NCBI RefSeq assembly: GCF_007665395.1
Contig: NZ_VDND01000016.1
Span: forward strand, 1-64,000
Source: Pseudomonas oryzihabitans
GTDB lineage: Bacteria; Pseudomonadota; Gammaproteobacteria; Pseudomonadales; Pseudomonadaceae
Length of the DNA stretch: 64,000 nt
Reading direction: 5' to 3'
In this document: positions 18,593 to 28,022 of the stretch, piece after piece
Layout of the letters: each line of letters begins with the position of its first letter
Numbering within the stretch: the first letter of the stretch is position 1
Translations under genes and position numbers: made by a program
The notes under the pieces: generated by a model
The model's database searches: none
Told to the model about the DNA's origin: nothing
The model's input: only the letters and a program-made list of their open reading frames with translations

Positions 18593-18904
18593 TCAGCGGT
18601 TTTCCACCTTCGAGCGCAAGGGGATCTCTTCGCGCGAATCGGTCTGGGTCTCCGGCTGGCCGACCATCTCCTCGTAGACGGCGGGCTGGGCGATGAACAG
18701 GCGGACGTCCTTGACGTCGTCGAGAATGCGGCGGGCTTCCTCCACCGAGGCCACGTGCAGGGTAGCGCCCTTGTCGTCGGCGACCGGAACCGAGGTGCCC
18801 TCCACCAGCGCATGGATGACGTAGGAGCCGCCTTCCATGGACACCAGGTTGACTTCCTGCACCGCGCCGGCCTTGACCTGCTGATTCAGCTCTTTGACAT
18901 TCAT
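18593..18904 (-). CDS. DUF6482-like small protein
   Basis: A 103-residue soluble protein (MNVKELNQQVKAG… then EARRILDDVKDVRLFIAQP). It is conserved in Pseudomonas as an uncharacterised family that I remember as DUF6482; the number is from memory. There is no signal peptide or membrane segment. It ends in a charged tail. It is 146 bases upstream of the SnoaL-like gene on the same strand, separated by the palindrome, so the two are probably independent units. Confidence 0.7.
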   Translation of the reverse strand: MNVKELNQQVKAGAVQEVNLVSMEGGSYVIHALVEGTSVPVADDKGATLHVASVEEARRILDDVKDVRLFIAQPAVYEEMVGQPETQTDSREEIPLRSKVENR

Positions 18905-18993
18905 CGAGACACCTCGGTTATCACGCTAACGAGCCCCACGCAGTGGCTGGGGTGGATATCGATTCGAGGTGGGAGCGGTGCCGGGAGTTCCGG

Positions 18994-19896
18994 TCATTGC
19001 CATTGCCGTACGGCCTCCTGCAGGGTGGCGCGGATCTCCGCGGCGAAGGCCAGGGTGAGGGTGCCGGCCGGGCGGTGGTCGGCCAGCAGCAGATAGCTGG
19101 TGAAACGGATCGCCGGCTGGAAAGGGCGCATTTCCAGGCCGGCGTGCAGGTAGTCCAGCGCCACCAGGGGACTGACGATACTGACGCCCAGGCCCAGGCC
19201 GACCATGGCGCAGATGGTGGCGGCATAGGGGGTTTCCAGGTTCAGCCGGCGGCGCTCGACCGGTTCCTGGAAATGGCGGTCGATGCGCGTGCGGGTGCTG
19301 TCGCCCGGCACCAGCGAGATGAATTCCTCACCGGCCAGGTCGGCCGGCGTCACCTCGTTGATTTGGCTCAGACGATGGCCGCGCGGGAAGACGCAGACCC
19401 CGGGCACGTCGCTGAGCAACTCCGCCGCCACGCCCGGCAGTTGCTCACCCACGTAGGAGGCCAGGCCCAGATCGCAGAACTGGGAGGCCGCCCAGTGGGC
19501 CACCGTCGGCGAATCGCTGGTGTGGATGGTGATGGCCACCTGCGGGTGCCGCTCGCGAAAGCGTTGCACCACCCGCGGCAGCAGGGTGAGCGACAACGAC
19601 GGCACCGCGGCGAGGCGCAGCCGTCCGGTACCGCCCTGGGCGATGGCCCGGGCCGAGGCCTGCAGGCTGCCCAGGCCGACGAAGGCGCGCTCCACGTCGC
19701 GAAACAGGGCCGTGCCTTCTTCGGTGGGCAGCAGGCGCCCGGCGATGCGTTCGAACAGCCGGAAACCGCAGCTGCGCTCCAATTGGGCGATGAGCCGGCT
19801 GATGTTGGGTTGCGAGGTATGCAGGGCCTCGGCGGCGGCGGTCATGGAGCCAGACAGCATCGTCGCGCGAAAGGCTTCCACCTGTTTCATGTTCAT
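18994..19896 (-). CDS. LysR-type transcriptional regulator
   Basis: A 300-residue LTTR. The N-terminal winged helix-turn-helix (MKQVEAFRATMLSGSMTAAAEALHTSQPNISR) precedes a two-lobed effector domain. It is divergent from the ABC transporter operon starting at 20094 and is the obvious candidate regulator. LTTRs usually activate the divergent operon on binding a pathway metabolite, here presumably an amino acid or an amino-acid conjugate. The start at 19896 (MNMKQ) could also be the second ATG two codons later. Confidence 0.9.
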   Translation of the reverse strand: MNMKQVEAFRATMLSGSMTAAAEALHTSQPNISRLIAQLERSCGFRLFERIAGRLLPTEEGTALFRDVERAFVGLGSLQASARAIAQGGTGRLRLAAVPSLSLTLLPRVVQRFRERHPQVAITIHTSDSPTVAHWAASQFCDLGLASYVGEQLPGVAAELLSDVPGVCVFPRGHRLSQINEVTPADLAGEEFISLVPGDSTRTRIDRHFQEPVERRRLNLETPYAATICAMVGLGLGVSIVSPLVALDYLHAGLEMRPFQPAIRFTSYLLLADHRPAGTLTLAFAAEIRATLQEAVRQWQ

Positions 19897-19905
19897 CCGC
19901 TCACC

Positions 19906-19977
19906 CCATATCAGATCCGTATGGCTGCCTAGCGTATTGGCATTTGCCAGCATGACGCCATAAGTCTTACAAAAGAC
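19906..19977. promoter_or_regulatory. inverted repeats in the lysR–ABC operon divergent region
   Basis: Three dyads occur: CCATA-N9-TATGG (19906-19924, fitting the LTTR T-N11-A rule), TGGCA-TT-TGCCA (19938-19949) and GTCTT-ACAA-AAGAC (19964-19977). The first lies just upstream of the lysR start and is the best LysR-box candidate. The others could be activation sites or a promoter element for the operon at 20094. This is inference from symmetry and position. Confidence 0.4.
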
Positions 19978-20093
19978 CCAAGGCGCGATGAACGCCAGCC
20001 ATGGAAGACTTCCGCTGCACCTTTCGATCTGCCCTCGTAGCCCTGCCGCCGGCCACTGGCCCGGCGGCTGTCATCGCTCTTCTAGGAGGCAAC

Positions 20094-20921
20094 ATGTCGT
20101 ATCGCGCGTTTACCGGTGCCGTCCTGGCGCTGGGGCTGGCCAATCTGGTGCAGGCGGCCCCCTTGCCCGCCGTGCCGCCCGCCCTCATCGACGCCGGCAC
20201 GCTGCACGCCGGGGTGCGCTGCGACCAGCCACCCTATGGCTATCAGGACAGCAATGGCGACTTCGCCGGCGTGGAAGTGGAGATGTCCCGGCAGATCGCC
20301 GAGTGGGCATTGGGCTCACGGGACAAGGTGAGCTTCACTTGCGTCACCGCCGAGAACCGGGTGCCGCAATTGCTCGGCCGCAAGGTGGACATGCTGATCG
20401 CCACCCTCGGGGTGACGCCCGAGCGGCAGCGGGTGATCGACTTCACTACCCCCTATCGCTGGGGCGCGAGCGATGTGCTGGTGCGCAAGGACAGCGGCAT
20501 CGATTCCATCGCGGCCCTGCGTGGCAAGACCCTGGCCACCCTCAAGGGTTCGGTGCAGGCCAAGTGGTTCGAAGACCACGAGCCGGAGATCAAGACCCTG
20601 CGCATGAACAGTGCCGCCGATGCCCTGCAGACCTTTCGCCAGGGCCGGGTCGATGCCTATACCCATGACGCCGCCACCCTTGTGGTGGTGACCGCCCATG
20701 ACGACAGCGTCCGCCTGGTGGGCGAGCCCTTCCAGATTTCCGATGCCGCCATCGGGGTGCGCAAGAACGAGGCCGAGTGGCGTGACTATCTCAGCGCCGC
20801 CGTGGCGCGCATGCACGAGGAGCACCTGTTCCGCCCCTGGGTGGAGCGCCTGGTCCCGGAGAACATCCGCAGCTACTACCTGAGCGTGTTCGAACAGCCG
20901 CGGCCGGCGGAACGCCACTAG
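20094..20921 (+). CDS. amino-acid-type ABC transporter substrate-binding protein
   Basis: A 275-residue periplasmic protein with a signal peptide (cleavage near residue 22, VQAAP). It has the family-3 solute-binding fold: GVRCDQPPYGYQDSNGDFAGVEVEMSRQIA, then LLGRKVDMLIATLGVTPERQRVIDFTTPY. Ligands of this family are polar amino acids, opines or derivatives. AGGAGG at 20084-20089 supports the ATG at 20094. It is the first gene of the operon and is followed by two permeases, a lyase and an ATPase. Confidence 0.9.
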   Translation: MSYRAFTGAVLALGLANLVQAAPLPAVPPALIDAGTLHAGVRCDQPPYGYQDSNGDFAGVEVEMSRQIAEWALGSRDKVSFTCVTAENRVPQLLGRKVDMLIATLGVTPERQRVIDFTTPYRWGASDVLVRKDSGIDSIAALRGKTLATLKGSVQAKWFEDHEPEIKTLRMNSAADALQTFRQGRVDAYTHDAATLVVVTAHDDSVRLVGEPFQISDAAIGVRKNEAEWRDYLSAAVARMHEEHLFRPWVERLVPENIRSYYLSVFEQPRPAERH

Positions 20922-20931
20922 GAGCGCGGCG

Positions 20932-21594
20932 ATGGACTTCGATCTGGACTATCTCTGGGCCCAGTGGCCGGCGCTGCTCGACGGCCTGCTGATGACGCTC
21001 AGGGTCTCGCTGCTGGCGATAGGACTGTCGCTGGTCATCGGCGTCGTCGGCGGGGCGGTACGGCTGTTTCGCGTGCCGCTGCTGGCGCAACTCGCCGCCG
21101 TCTACGTCGAGGTGATCCGCAACACGCCGATCCTGGTGCAGCTTTTCTTCATCTTCTACGGCCTGCCGGCGGTGGGCCTGGGCCTGTCGCTGTTCTGGTC
21201 GGGCGTGGTCTGCCTGTCGCTGTGGGCCGGTGCCTACCAGATCGAGAACCTGCGCGGCGGGCTGGCGACGGTGGAGCGGGGCATGCGCGAGGCCAGCCTG
21301 GCCCTGAATCTCAAGCCCTGGCAGTTCTTCTGCCTGGTCGCCTTGCCCATCGCCGTGCGCACCGCCTTGCCGGCGGTACTCAACACCGCCATCTCGCTGT
21401 TGAAGAACTCGTCCTACCTGCAGGCCATAGGCCTGGCCGAGCTGACCTTCGTCGCGGTGGATCGCATCGCCACGGATTTCCGTGCCCTGGAGATGTTCAG
21501 CGCCATCTGCGTGCTCTACCTGGGCCTGGTCGCCGTGCTGGCCCTGGCCACGCAACGCCTGTCCGCCCATCTGCAACGACCCTTTCGGCAGTGA
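20932..21594 (+). CDS. amino-acid ABC transporter permease (HisM/GlnP family)
   Basis: A 220-residue inner-membrane permease with about five helices. The family N-terminal hallmark is TLRVSLLAIGLSLVIG, and the EVIRNTPILVQLFFIFYGLP and WAGAYQIENLRGGL (EAA-loop region) blocks are visible. It starts 10 bases after the binding-protein gene. It probably pairs with the permease at 21602-22279 as a heterodimer. Confidence 0.92.
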   Translation: MDFDLDYLWAQWPALLDGLLMTLRVSLLAIGLSLVIGVVGGAVRLFRVPLLAQLAAVYVEVIRNTPILVQLFFIFYGLPAVGLGLSLFWSGVVCLSLWAGAYQIENLRGGLATVERGMREASLALNLKPWQFFCLVALPIAVRTALPAVLNTAISLLKNSSYLQAIGLAELTFVAVDRIATDFRALEMFSAICVLYLGLVAVLALATQRLSAHLQRPFRQ

Positions 21595-21601
21595 GGCGAC
21601 C

Positions 21602-22279
21602 ATGAGCTTCTTTCTGGAAAACTGGAATTTCGTGGTCAAGGGCCTGCTGATGACCCTGCAGCTGGCACTGGTGGTGCTGCTCTTCACCACCCTGGTCTCG
21701 GCGGTGTTCGGGGTGCTGGCGACCTTGCCGCAGCGCTGGCTGGGTTGGCTGATCCACGCCTACGTCGAGCTGTTCCGCTCCATCCCGCTGATCGTCAACG
21801 TCTTCTTCATCTTCTTCGGCGCCCCGCTGCTGGGGGTGGATCTGTCGCCCTTCGCCGCGGTCACCACTGGCCTGACCCTCTGGGGCAGCGCCAACGGCAT
21901 CGAGATCGTCCGCGGCGGCCTGCAGGCGGTGCCCCGGCACCAGTGGAAGAGCGCCTGGGCGCTGGGCCTGCCGCGCTGGCGGATCTACCTGCACATCGTC
22001 GGCCCGCAATCGCTCAAGGCCATCCTGCCGGCCTATACCGGACTGCTCACCCTGCTGGTCCAGGCCACGTCCCTGGGCGCCCTGGTCGGGGTGGGCGAGT
22101 TCCTCAAGACCGGCCAGACCCTGATCGAGCGCACCACCATGATGACCGGCGCCAGTCCGGCCTTCAGCGTCTACGGCACGGTGCTGCTCGTCTACTTCGT
22201 CATCTGCTCGCTGCTCAGCTGGCTCAGCCGCTACCTCGAGCGGCGCCTGGGTCGTCCGCTGACCCGCCATCCGTCCTAG
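21602..22279 (+). CDS. amino-acid ABC transporter permease (second subunit)
   Basis: A 225-residue inner-membrane permease with the same family pattern as the previous gene (VELFRSIPLIVNVFFIFFGAP and the EIVRGGLQAVPRHQWKSAWALG coupling loop). The ATG at 21602 follows the first permease by 7 bases. Two different permeases, one ATPase and one binding protein make a complete importer. The lyase gene follows 11 bases downstream. Confidence 0.92.
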   Translation: MSFFLENWNFVVKGLLMTLQLALVVLLFTTLVSAVFGVLATLPQRWLGWLIHAYVELFRSIPLIVNVFFIFFGAPLLGVDLSPFAAVTTGLTLWGSANGIEIVRGGLQAVPRHQWKSAWALGLPRWRIYLHIVGPQSLKAILPAYTGLLTLLVQATSLGALVGVGEFLKTGQTLIERTTMMTGASPAFSVYGTVLLVYFVICSLLSWLSRYLERRLGRPLTRHPS

Positions 22280-22290
22280 AGAGGCATCCC

Positions 22291-23790
22291 ATGCAAGAAT
22301 CCAAGGTCAGCCGTCGGCTCCGGGAGGCCACCGCGCCCGAGGTCTGCGACTTCATCTACGCCCCGCGCCTGGCCGGCTTCGCCGAGGGCTTTCCCTATCT
22401 GGGCGACGTCAACAAGGCCCACGTGGTGATGCTCGCCGAGCAGGGCCTGATCGACCGCGCCCAGGCCGCCGCCCTGGCGCGCGGCATCCTCGAACTGGAA
22501 GCCGCGGGTCCTGGCGCGGTGCCCCTCGACCCGCTGCGCGAGGATGCCTACTTCAACTACGAAGCGGCGCTGATCGAACGCCTGGGCGCGGACGTCGGCG
22601 GGCGGCTGCACATCGGTCGCAGCCGCAACGACATCCTGGCCACCCTCGACCGACTGCGCGCCCGGGATGTCCTCGCCGAGGTGCTGGAGACGCTGCAGCA
22701 GGTGCGCGCCACGGCCCTGGAAGGTGCCGAGCGGCATGCCACCACGGTGATGCCGGGGCATACCCATCTGCAACCGGCGCAGCCGATCACCTATGGCTTC
22801 TATCTCGCGGGCGTGGCCCAGGCCCTGGAGCGCGACAGCCTGCGCCTGGCCACCACCCTCGACAGCATGAATCTGAGCCCGCTGGGCGCGGCGGCCTTCG
22901 CCGGGACGCCCTTCGCCATCGACCGGGCGCGTACCGCCGAGCTGCTCGGCTTCGACGGCTACCTGGACAACGCCCTGGATGCCGTGGCCTCGCGCGACTT
23001 CATCCTCGAAGGGCTGTCGCACCTGAGCCTGCTGGCGGTGTTCTGGAGCCGGGTGGCCCAGGACTATTTCGTCTGGGCCACCCATGAGTTCGGCTTGGTG
23101 GAGTTTCCCGACAGTGTCGCCGGTACCTCCAGCATCATGCCGCAGAAGAAGAATCCGGTGGTGCTGGAATACCTCAAGGGCCGCAGTGGTCACATCGCCG
23201 GATTGCTGATGGCCGCCACCATGACGGTCAAGGGCACCCACTTCAGTCACAGCGGCGATGCCAATCGCGAGGGGACCCGCGGCTTCTGGGAGGCCGCTGA
23301 GGAAACCTTGCGCTGCCTGCGGCTGCTGGATCTGGTGCTGCGGACGGCGGAGCCCGAGGCCGCGCGCGGACTGGAGCGCAGCGCCCGGGACTTTTCCACT
23401 GCCACCGGCCTGGCCGACCTCATCGTGCGCGACGGCGGGCTGTCGTTCCGCGAGGCGCACCATGTGGTGGGCGCCGTGGTGCGCCAGGCGCTGGACGCGG
23501 GCCTGCCCGCTTACGCCATCGACAGCGCCATGCTCGACCAGGCCGCCCAGGCGGTGATCGGTCGCCCGCTGGGGCTGGCTGCCGTGCGCGTCGGCGAAAG
23601 CCTGGACCCCATCGCCAACGTGGCGTCGCGGCAATCGCCCGGCGGCCCTGGTGCCCCGGCCCTGACGCGGACCCTGGCGGCCGCCCGGGCGCGCCTGACC
23701 CTGGAGCGGGAGCGCCAGGAGGCACGGCGGGCGCGGCAGGTGCAGAGCCAGGCGCGCCTGGACGCCAATCTGCGGGCGCTGAGCCAATGA
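22291..23790 (+). CDS. argininosuccinate-lyase-family C–N lyase
   Basis: A 499-residue member of the fumarase/aspartase superfamily. The three signature regions are present: [12 protein letters not shown] (C1), [14 protein letters not shown] (C2) and [13 protein letters not shown] (C3, with the catalytic Ser loop). It is longer than housekeeping ArgH (about 460) and lacks the ArgH N-terminal WGGRF motif. A charged C-terminal extension ([12 protein letters not shown]…) is present. It sits between the permeases and ATPase of an importer. It probably cleaves an imported N-succinyl-type amino acid to fumarate plus amine, as EDDS lyase does; it could still be a second ArgH. Confidence 0.82.
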   Translation: MQESKVSRRLREATAPEVCDFIYAPRLAGFAEGFPYLGDVNKAHVVMLAEQGLIDRAQAAALARGILELEAAGPGAVPLDPLREDAYFNYEAALIERLGADVGGRLHIGRSRNDILATLDRLRARDVLAEVLETLQQVRATALEGAERHATTVMPGHTHLQPAQPITYGFYLAGVAQALERDSLRLATTLDSMNLSPLGAAAFAGTPFAIDRARTAELLGFDGYLDNALDAVASRDFILEGLSHLSLLAVFWSRVAQDYFVWATHEFGLVEFPDSVAGTSSIMPQKKNPVVLEYLKGRSGHIAGLLMAATMTVKGTHFSHSGDANREGTRGFWEAAEETLRCLRLLDLVLRTAEPEAARGLERSARDFSTATGLADLIVRDGGLSFREAHHVVGAVVRQALDAGLPAYAIDSAMLDQAAQAVIGRPLGLAAVRVGESLDPIANVASRQSPGGPGAPALTRTLAAARARLTLERERQEARRARQVQSQARLDANLRALSQ

Positions 23791-24524
23791 CCGCCCTGCT
23801 GAAGGTCCGGGGCCTGAGCAAGAGCTTCGGCGAGCAGCAGATCGTCCGCGGCGTGGACCTGGACGTCGCCGCTGGCGAGGTGGTGGTGGTCATAGGCCCC
23901 AGTGGCTCGGGCAAGTCGACCTTGATCCGTTGCCTCAACAGCCTGGAGGAGCCTTCGGCCGGCACCGTGGAGCTGGACGGCATCCCGGTGCACGCCGGCG
24001 ATCGCCGCGCCCTGGCGACGTTGCGGCAGAAGGTCGGCATGGTCTTCCAGGACTACACCCTGTTCCCGCACCTCTCGGTGCTGCGTAACCTGACCCTGGC
24101 GCCGGTCAAGCTGGGGCGGCTCAGCGCTGCCGAGGCCGAGCGCCAGGCACGGGCGCTGCTGGCGCGGGTCGGTCTGGCGGACAAGGCCGATGCCCATCCC
24201 GCCGAACTCTCCGGCGGTCAGCAGCAGCGGGTGGCCATCGTCCGGGCGCTGGCCCTGCAGCCCCAACTGCTGTTGTTCGACGAGCCGACGTCGGCGCTGG
24301 ATCCGGAAACGGTCAACGAGGTGCTGGCGATCATGAAGGACCTGGCCCGCGAGGGCATGACCATGATCGTGGTCACCCACGAGATGGGCTTCGCCCGCGA
24401 GGTGGCGGACCGGGTGCTGTTCTTCGACGGGGGTCGCATCCTCGAAAGCGGCGCCCCGGCGCAGGTGTTCAACGCGCCGCGGGAGGCCCGTACCCGGCAA
24501 TTTCTCGCCAATGTGCTGCACTAG
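23787..24524 (+). CDS. amino-acid ABC transporter ATP-binding protein (GlnQ/HisP type)
   Basis: A 245-residue ATPase with Walker [10 protein letters not shown], signature LSGGQQQR, Walker [13 protein letters not shown] and the switch His in VVTHEM. It overlaps the lyase gene by four bases (ATGA), which puts the lyase firmly inside the transporter operon. It would drive import through the two permeases. Its 3' end overlaps by four bases the convergent lipoprotein gene on the other strand. Confidence 0.94.
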   Translation: MTALLKVRGLSKSFGEQQIVRGVDLDVAAGEVVVVIGPSGSGKSTLIRCLNSLEEPSAGTVELDGIPVHAGDRRALATLRQKVGMVFQDYTLFPHLSVLRNLTLAPVKLGRLSAAEAERQARALLARVGLADKADAHPAELSGGQQQRVAIVRALALQPQLLLFDEPTSALDPETVNEVLAIMKDLAREGMTMIVVTHEMGFAREVADRVLFFDGGRILESGAPAQVFNAPREARTRQFLANVLH

Positions 24525-25573
24525 TAGCCGGTCATCTCCAGATAGCCCACGCCCTGGGCACTGCCTTCCACACTGACCGGGCCTTCCCAGTAGGGCGTGC
24601 CCAGGGCCATCCAGGCGTTGGGATTGACGGCGGCGATGCGCAGGTCGACGTTCCGGCCGGGTAGGGCGATGGACCAGCGGACCGGCACCTGGCGACCGGC
24701 CACGGGATGGGTGGCCAGCGGCATCAGGCGGATGTCGCCGGGATGCAGGGGCTGGTTGTGACCGTCGGGGGCGATCAGGTTGCCGAACAGGTAATGCTGG
24801 CCGTCCGCCTGGCGCAGGCGATAGAGCATCAGCTGGCGACCGTCGTCCAGGTGCAGGGAAAACCAGTCCCAGCCCAACTGGTCCGCCGCCAGGTGCTGGC
24901 TGCTCCATTCGCGGTCCAGCCAGGCCAGCCCTTTCACCGGCACGCGTCGCCCCTCGATCTCCAGTTCGCCCTGGGCCTGGAAAAAGGGCTGGCTGTAGTA
25001 GTAGGACGCCTGGCCGCTGGCGGATTTGCGACTCACCCCGCCTTCGCCCTGGAGCACCAGCGGCCCGCTGGCGGCGAGCTCCAGGCGGTAGCCGAAACCC
25101 GGACCCTGGGCTTGGACGCGTGCCTGGCCGGCCAGGTCGCCCTGCAGACGCCAGTCATCGATCCAGGCGGAGAAGGGCACGGCCGTCACTCCGGCCTGGC
25201 CAACCCCGCCACGCCCCTGGGTCTGGGCGGAGAACTGCCGGGTCTCGGTGGTGAGGCCGGCGTGGCCCAGCCAGAGATTGCCGTTGCCCCAGCCGGGCTG
25301 GTCGGCACTGGGGCGCAGGGCATTGCGGAACAGCGTCCACTGCACCCCGTAGCGGTGGCCTGCGGTATCGCTGAGGTTGGCGGTGACGTACCACCATTCG
25401 ATCCGGAAATCCGGATGGGCACCGTGATCGGCGGGAAAGCTGAAGACCTTGCCGGAGATCACCGGAGCGAACTGCTCGCTGCCCTGGCCGAGGCCGGCGA
25501 AGCCGGTGGGCGCCGGCTGCTTATCGCAGCCGCTGAGGAGCAGGAGCGCGACCAGCAGGATCCTAGCGTTCAT
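24521..25573 (-). CDS. AttH-like lipoprotein (lipocalin-like / carotenoid hydratase-like fold)
   Basis: A 350-residue lipoprotein: lipobox LLSGC with lipidated Cys16, then D17. The mature part carries the family marks [24 protein letters not shown] and [13 protein letters not shown]. Such proteins share the two-domain lipocalin-like fold of CrtC/AttH. AttH of Agrobacterium lies with an ABC exporter (attEFG), and here too the gene follows an ATPase and an FtsX-type permease. It overlaps the permease gene by 11 bases, so they form one operon. The cargo is unknown, possibly lipids. Confidence 0.85.
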   Translation of the reverse strand: MNARILLVALLLLSGCDKQPAPTGFAGLGQGSEQFAPVISGKVFSFPADHGAHPDFRIEWWYVTANLSDTAGHRYGVQWTLFRNALRPSADQPGWGNGNLWLGHAGLTTETRQFSAQTQGRGGVGQAGVTAVPFSAWIDDWRLQGDLAGQARVQAQGPGFGYRLELAASGPLVLQGEGGVSRKSASGQASYYYSQPFFQAQGELEIEGRRVPVKGLAWLDREWSSQHLAADQLGWDWFSLHLDDGRQLMLYRLRQADGQHYLFGNLIAPDGHNQPLHPGDIRLMPLATHPVAGRQVPVRWSIALPGRNVDLRIAAVNPNAWMALGTPYWEGPVSVEGSAQGVGYLEMTGY

Positions 25574-28022
25574 TGCCGAGTTCTCGCAGCAGATCCAGGG
25601 GTTGGCTGCGCTGCAGGCGCAGCAGCGGCCAGGCGGCGGCCAGCAGGGTCGCCAGCAGGGCGATCGCGGCGAGGGCCAGCAACTGCCCCGGAAAGACCTG
25701 CAGCGGCAGGCGCCAGCCAAAGGCCTGGACGTTGACCACGGCCACCAGGCACCAGGCGAGCAGGATGCCCAGGGGGATGGCCAGGGCCAGGGTCAGCAGG
25801 GCGAGTCCCAACAGTTGCCCCAGACTCAGCAGGATCAGCCGTGGCCGTTCTATCCCGAGCGCCCAGAGCGGCGCGAGCTGGCCGAGACGGCGTTGCGCCT
25901 GGCCGAGCAGGGCGATGAACAGCGCCAGGCCGGCCACCGCCAGGGTCAGGGCATTCAGCGCGGCGGTAGCGCTGAAGGTGCGCTCGAAGACCTGGTCGGC
26001 GTAGCGGCGCAACTGGCCCTGGTCGATGGAGCGACTGGCGTCCAGGCCGAAACGCTGCTGCAGGTCGGCGCGCACGGCATCCACCCGCTCGGGTGCCATG
26101 CGGATGACGATCCGGACCAGGCTGGCGTCCGGCCAGAGCGCGCGCAGTCGCTGCTTGGGCAGCAGCAGGTGGCCGCGGGGATTGCCGTAGTCGGCATAGG
26201 TGGCGAGTACCGGCGCGGACCAGCGACCCTGGCTGCCCAGCAGCTCGATCCGCTGACCCTTGGCCAGGTGCAGCCGCCGCGCCAGTTGCTCGCTGAGCAT
26301 CACCCCGTCCCCGGCGAAGAACGGCGTCCAGGCGGCGCTGCCGGCATCGAGCAGCGGCCAGTGCTCGCGGTAGAGCGCCTCGTCCACCACGCCGCTCAGG
26401 GTGGTGGGCTGGCCTTGCAGACGGGTCTCCAGCTCGTAGACCGGCAGCACCGCGCGCACGCTCGGCTGGCGCGGTAGCCAGTCGAGCAGGGTGGTTGCCT
26501 GGGTGGCGTTTTCCGGACGCAGGTAAAGTTCGGCGGCCAGGCGCTGGTCAAGCCAGCCATCGAAGGTGCGGCGAAAGCCTTCGGTCATGCTGCCGGCGCC
26601 GACGTTGGCCGCCAGTGCCAGCAGCAGGGCCATGAGCGCCTGGGACAGCCCGGGGAGCTGCTGGCGGGCGTCGGCCAGGAACCAGCGCGCGAGGGGCCGC
26701 CGCGCCCGCCGCAACAGCAGATCCAGCAGCGCGCTGAGCAGCGGCGGCAAGGCCAGGGCGGCCGCCAGCAGCAGGCAGCCGAGCAGGGCCAGCCCACTGC
26801 CGAGGCTGTCGCCCCCTAGCAGCAGGCCGAGGCCCAGCAGACCCGCCAGCAGGGCGCCCACGGCCTGGCGCCGCAGCCAGCGACCGTGGGCGGCGCGCCA
26901 GGCCTCGCCCTGGGCCAGGGCCAGCAGGGGCAGCCGCGCCGCCCGCCACAGGCCGTCGGCACCGGCCAGCAGGGCGCCACCCAGGCTCAGGCCGAGACCG
27001 GCCAGCCACCAGGCGGGGCTCAGCGTCAGGGTGCCCGCCACCTCCGCCCCATAGAGGCCGCGCAGGCTGGCCGCAACGTCGGGCAGCAGCAGGGCGGCGA
27101 GGGTGTAGCCGCTGGCCACGCCCAGGGCGCCTGCCACCAGGGCGATGACGGCCAGCTCCAGGGCCAGCGCCAGGACCAGGGTCCGCGCGGAAAGCCCACA
27201 GGCACGCAGGGTACGCAGCAGGGGCCGACGCTGTTCCAAGGCCAAGCCGGTGGCGGCGTGGACGAGGAACAGGCCTACGGCGAAGGCCAGCAGGCCGAGT
27301 GCCAGGAGATTGAGGTGGAAGCTCGCGGTCAGGCGGTCCAGCTCGGCGCCTTGGTCGTTCTCCAGGCGGTGCAGCGGCGGTCCGTCCAGCACGGGCAGCT
27401 GTCGCTGGAAGGCCTTCGGCAGGATCAGTCGGGAAAGCTGGTCCGGTGCATCCAGCAGGTGCTGGGCCTGGCCAATGTCCACCACCAGGGTGCCGGGTGC
27501 CAGCCCCGCGCGGGGCTGCAGCGGCGGCAGCGGCTGGCCGTCGGCCCGCTGCAGCACCGCGCCGGCCTGGAGTCGCCACTCACGTAGCGTTTCCGGCGCG
27601 ATCCAGGTCGCCCCGGTAGGGCTGAGAAAGTCGAGCAGGGCCTCGGGCGATGCACTGGCGGCGACGCCGCGGTCGCTGGGCAGGCTGACCGGCTCGATAC
27701 CGAGCAGCGGCACCGGGTGGTCCCGTCCGACCAGCGCCAGGCGCCCCTGCAGGACGGGTGATACCGGCCACCCCTGGCGACGCAGGTCGACGAACAGCTG
27801 CTGGGCGAAGCGCTGGCCGTCCCGCGCCTCCAGGCTGGACTGGTCGGCGCCGAACAGGGCGCTGGCCTGGGCATAGCTCTGGCGGGCCTGGGCGTTGAGA
27901 GCCAGCACGCCGACCAGCAGGGTGGTGGCCAGCCAGAGTCCCGCCAGCAGTCCGGCGAGTTGCAGCGGATGCCGCCGCCAGTGGCTGGTGAGGCCGTGCA
28001 GGCTCCAGTAGAGCAGTCTCAT
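25563..28022 (-). CDS. FtsX-like ABC transporter permease
   Basis: An 819-residue membrane protein with the MacB/LolC-type plan duplicated. A first helix near residues 20-42 and a large periplasmic domain are followed by three helices (about 240-350). A second cluster and periplasmic domain then lead to three C-terminal helices (about 700-805). This is the single-chain type with two FtsX modules. It overlaps the ATPase gene upstream by four bases and the lipoprotein gene downstream by 11. Such transporters move lipids or lipoproteins or act mechanically rather than importing solutes. Confidence 0.9.
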   Translation of the reverse strand: MRLLYWSLHGLTSHWRRHPLQLAGLLAGLWLATTLLVGVLALNAQARQSYAQASALFGADQSSLEARDGQRFAQQLFVDLRRQGWPVSPVLQGRLALVGRDHPVPLLGIEPVSLPSDRGVAASASPEALLDFLSPTGATWIAPETLREWRLQAGAVLQRADGQPLPPLQPRAGLAPGTLVVDIGQAQHLLDAPDQLSRLILPKAFQRQLPVLDGPPLHRLENDQGAELDRLTASFHLNLLALGLLAFAVGLFLVHAATGLALEQRRPLLRTLRACGLSARTLVLALALELAVIALVAGALGVASGYTLAALLLPDVAASLRGLYGAEVAGTLTLSPAWWLAGLGLSLGGALLAGADGLWRAARLPLLALAQGEAWRAAHGRWLRRQAVGALLAGLLGLGLLLGGDSLGSGLALLGCLLLAAALALPPLLSALLDLLLRRARRPLARWFLADARQQLPGLSQALMALLLALAANVGAGSMTEGFRRTFDGWLDQRLAAELYLRPENATQATTLLDWLPRQPSVRAVLPVYELETRLQGQPTTLSGVVDEALYREHWPLLDAGSAAWTPFFAGDGVMLSEQLARRLHLAKGQRIELLGSQGRWSAPVLATYADYGNPRGHLLLPKQRLRALWPDASLVRIVIRMAPERVDAVRADLQQRFGLDASRSIDQGQLRRYADQVFERTFSATAALNALTLAVAGLALFIALLGQAQRRLGQLAPLWALGIERPRLILLSLGQLLGLALLTLALAIPLGILLAWCLVAVVNVQAFGWRLPLQVFPGQLLALAAIALLATLLAAAWPLLRLQRSQPLDLLRELGNER

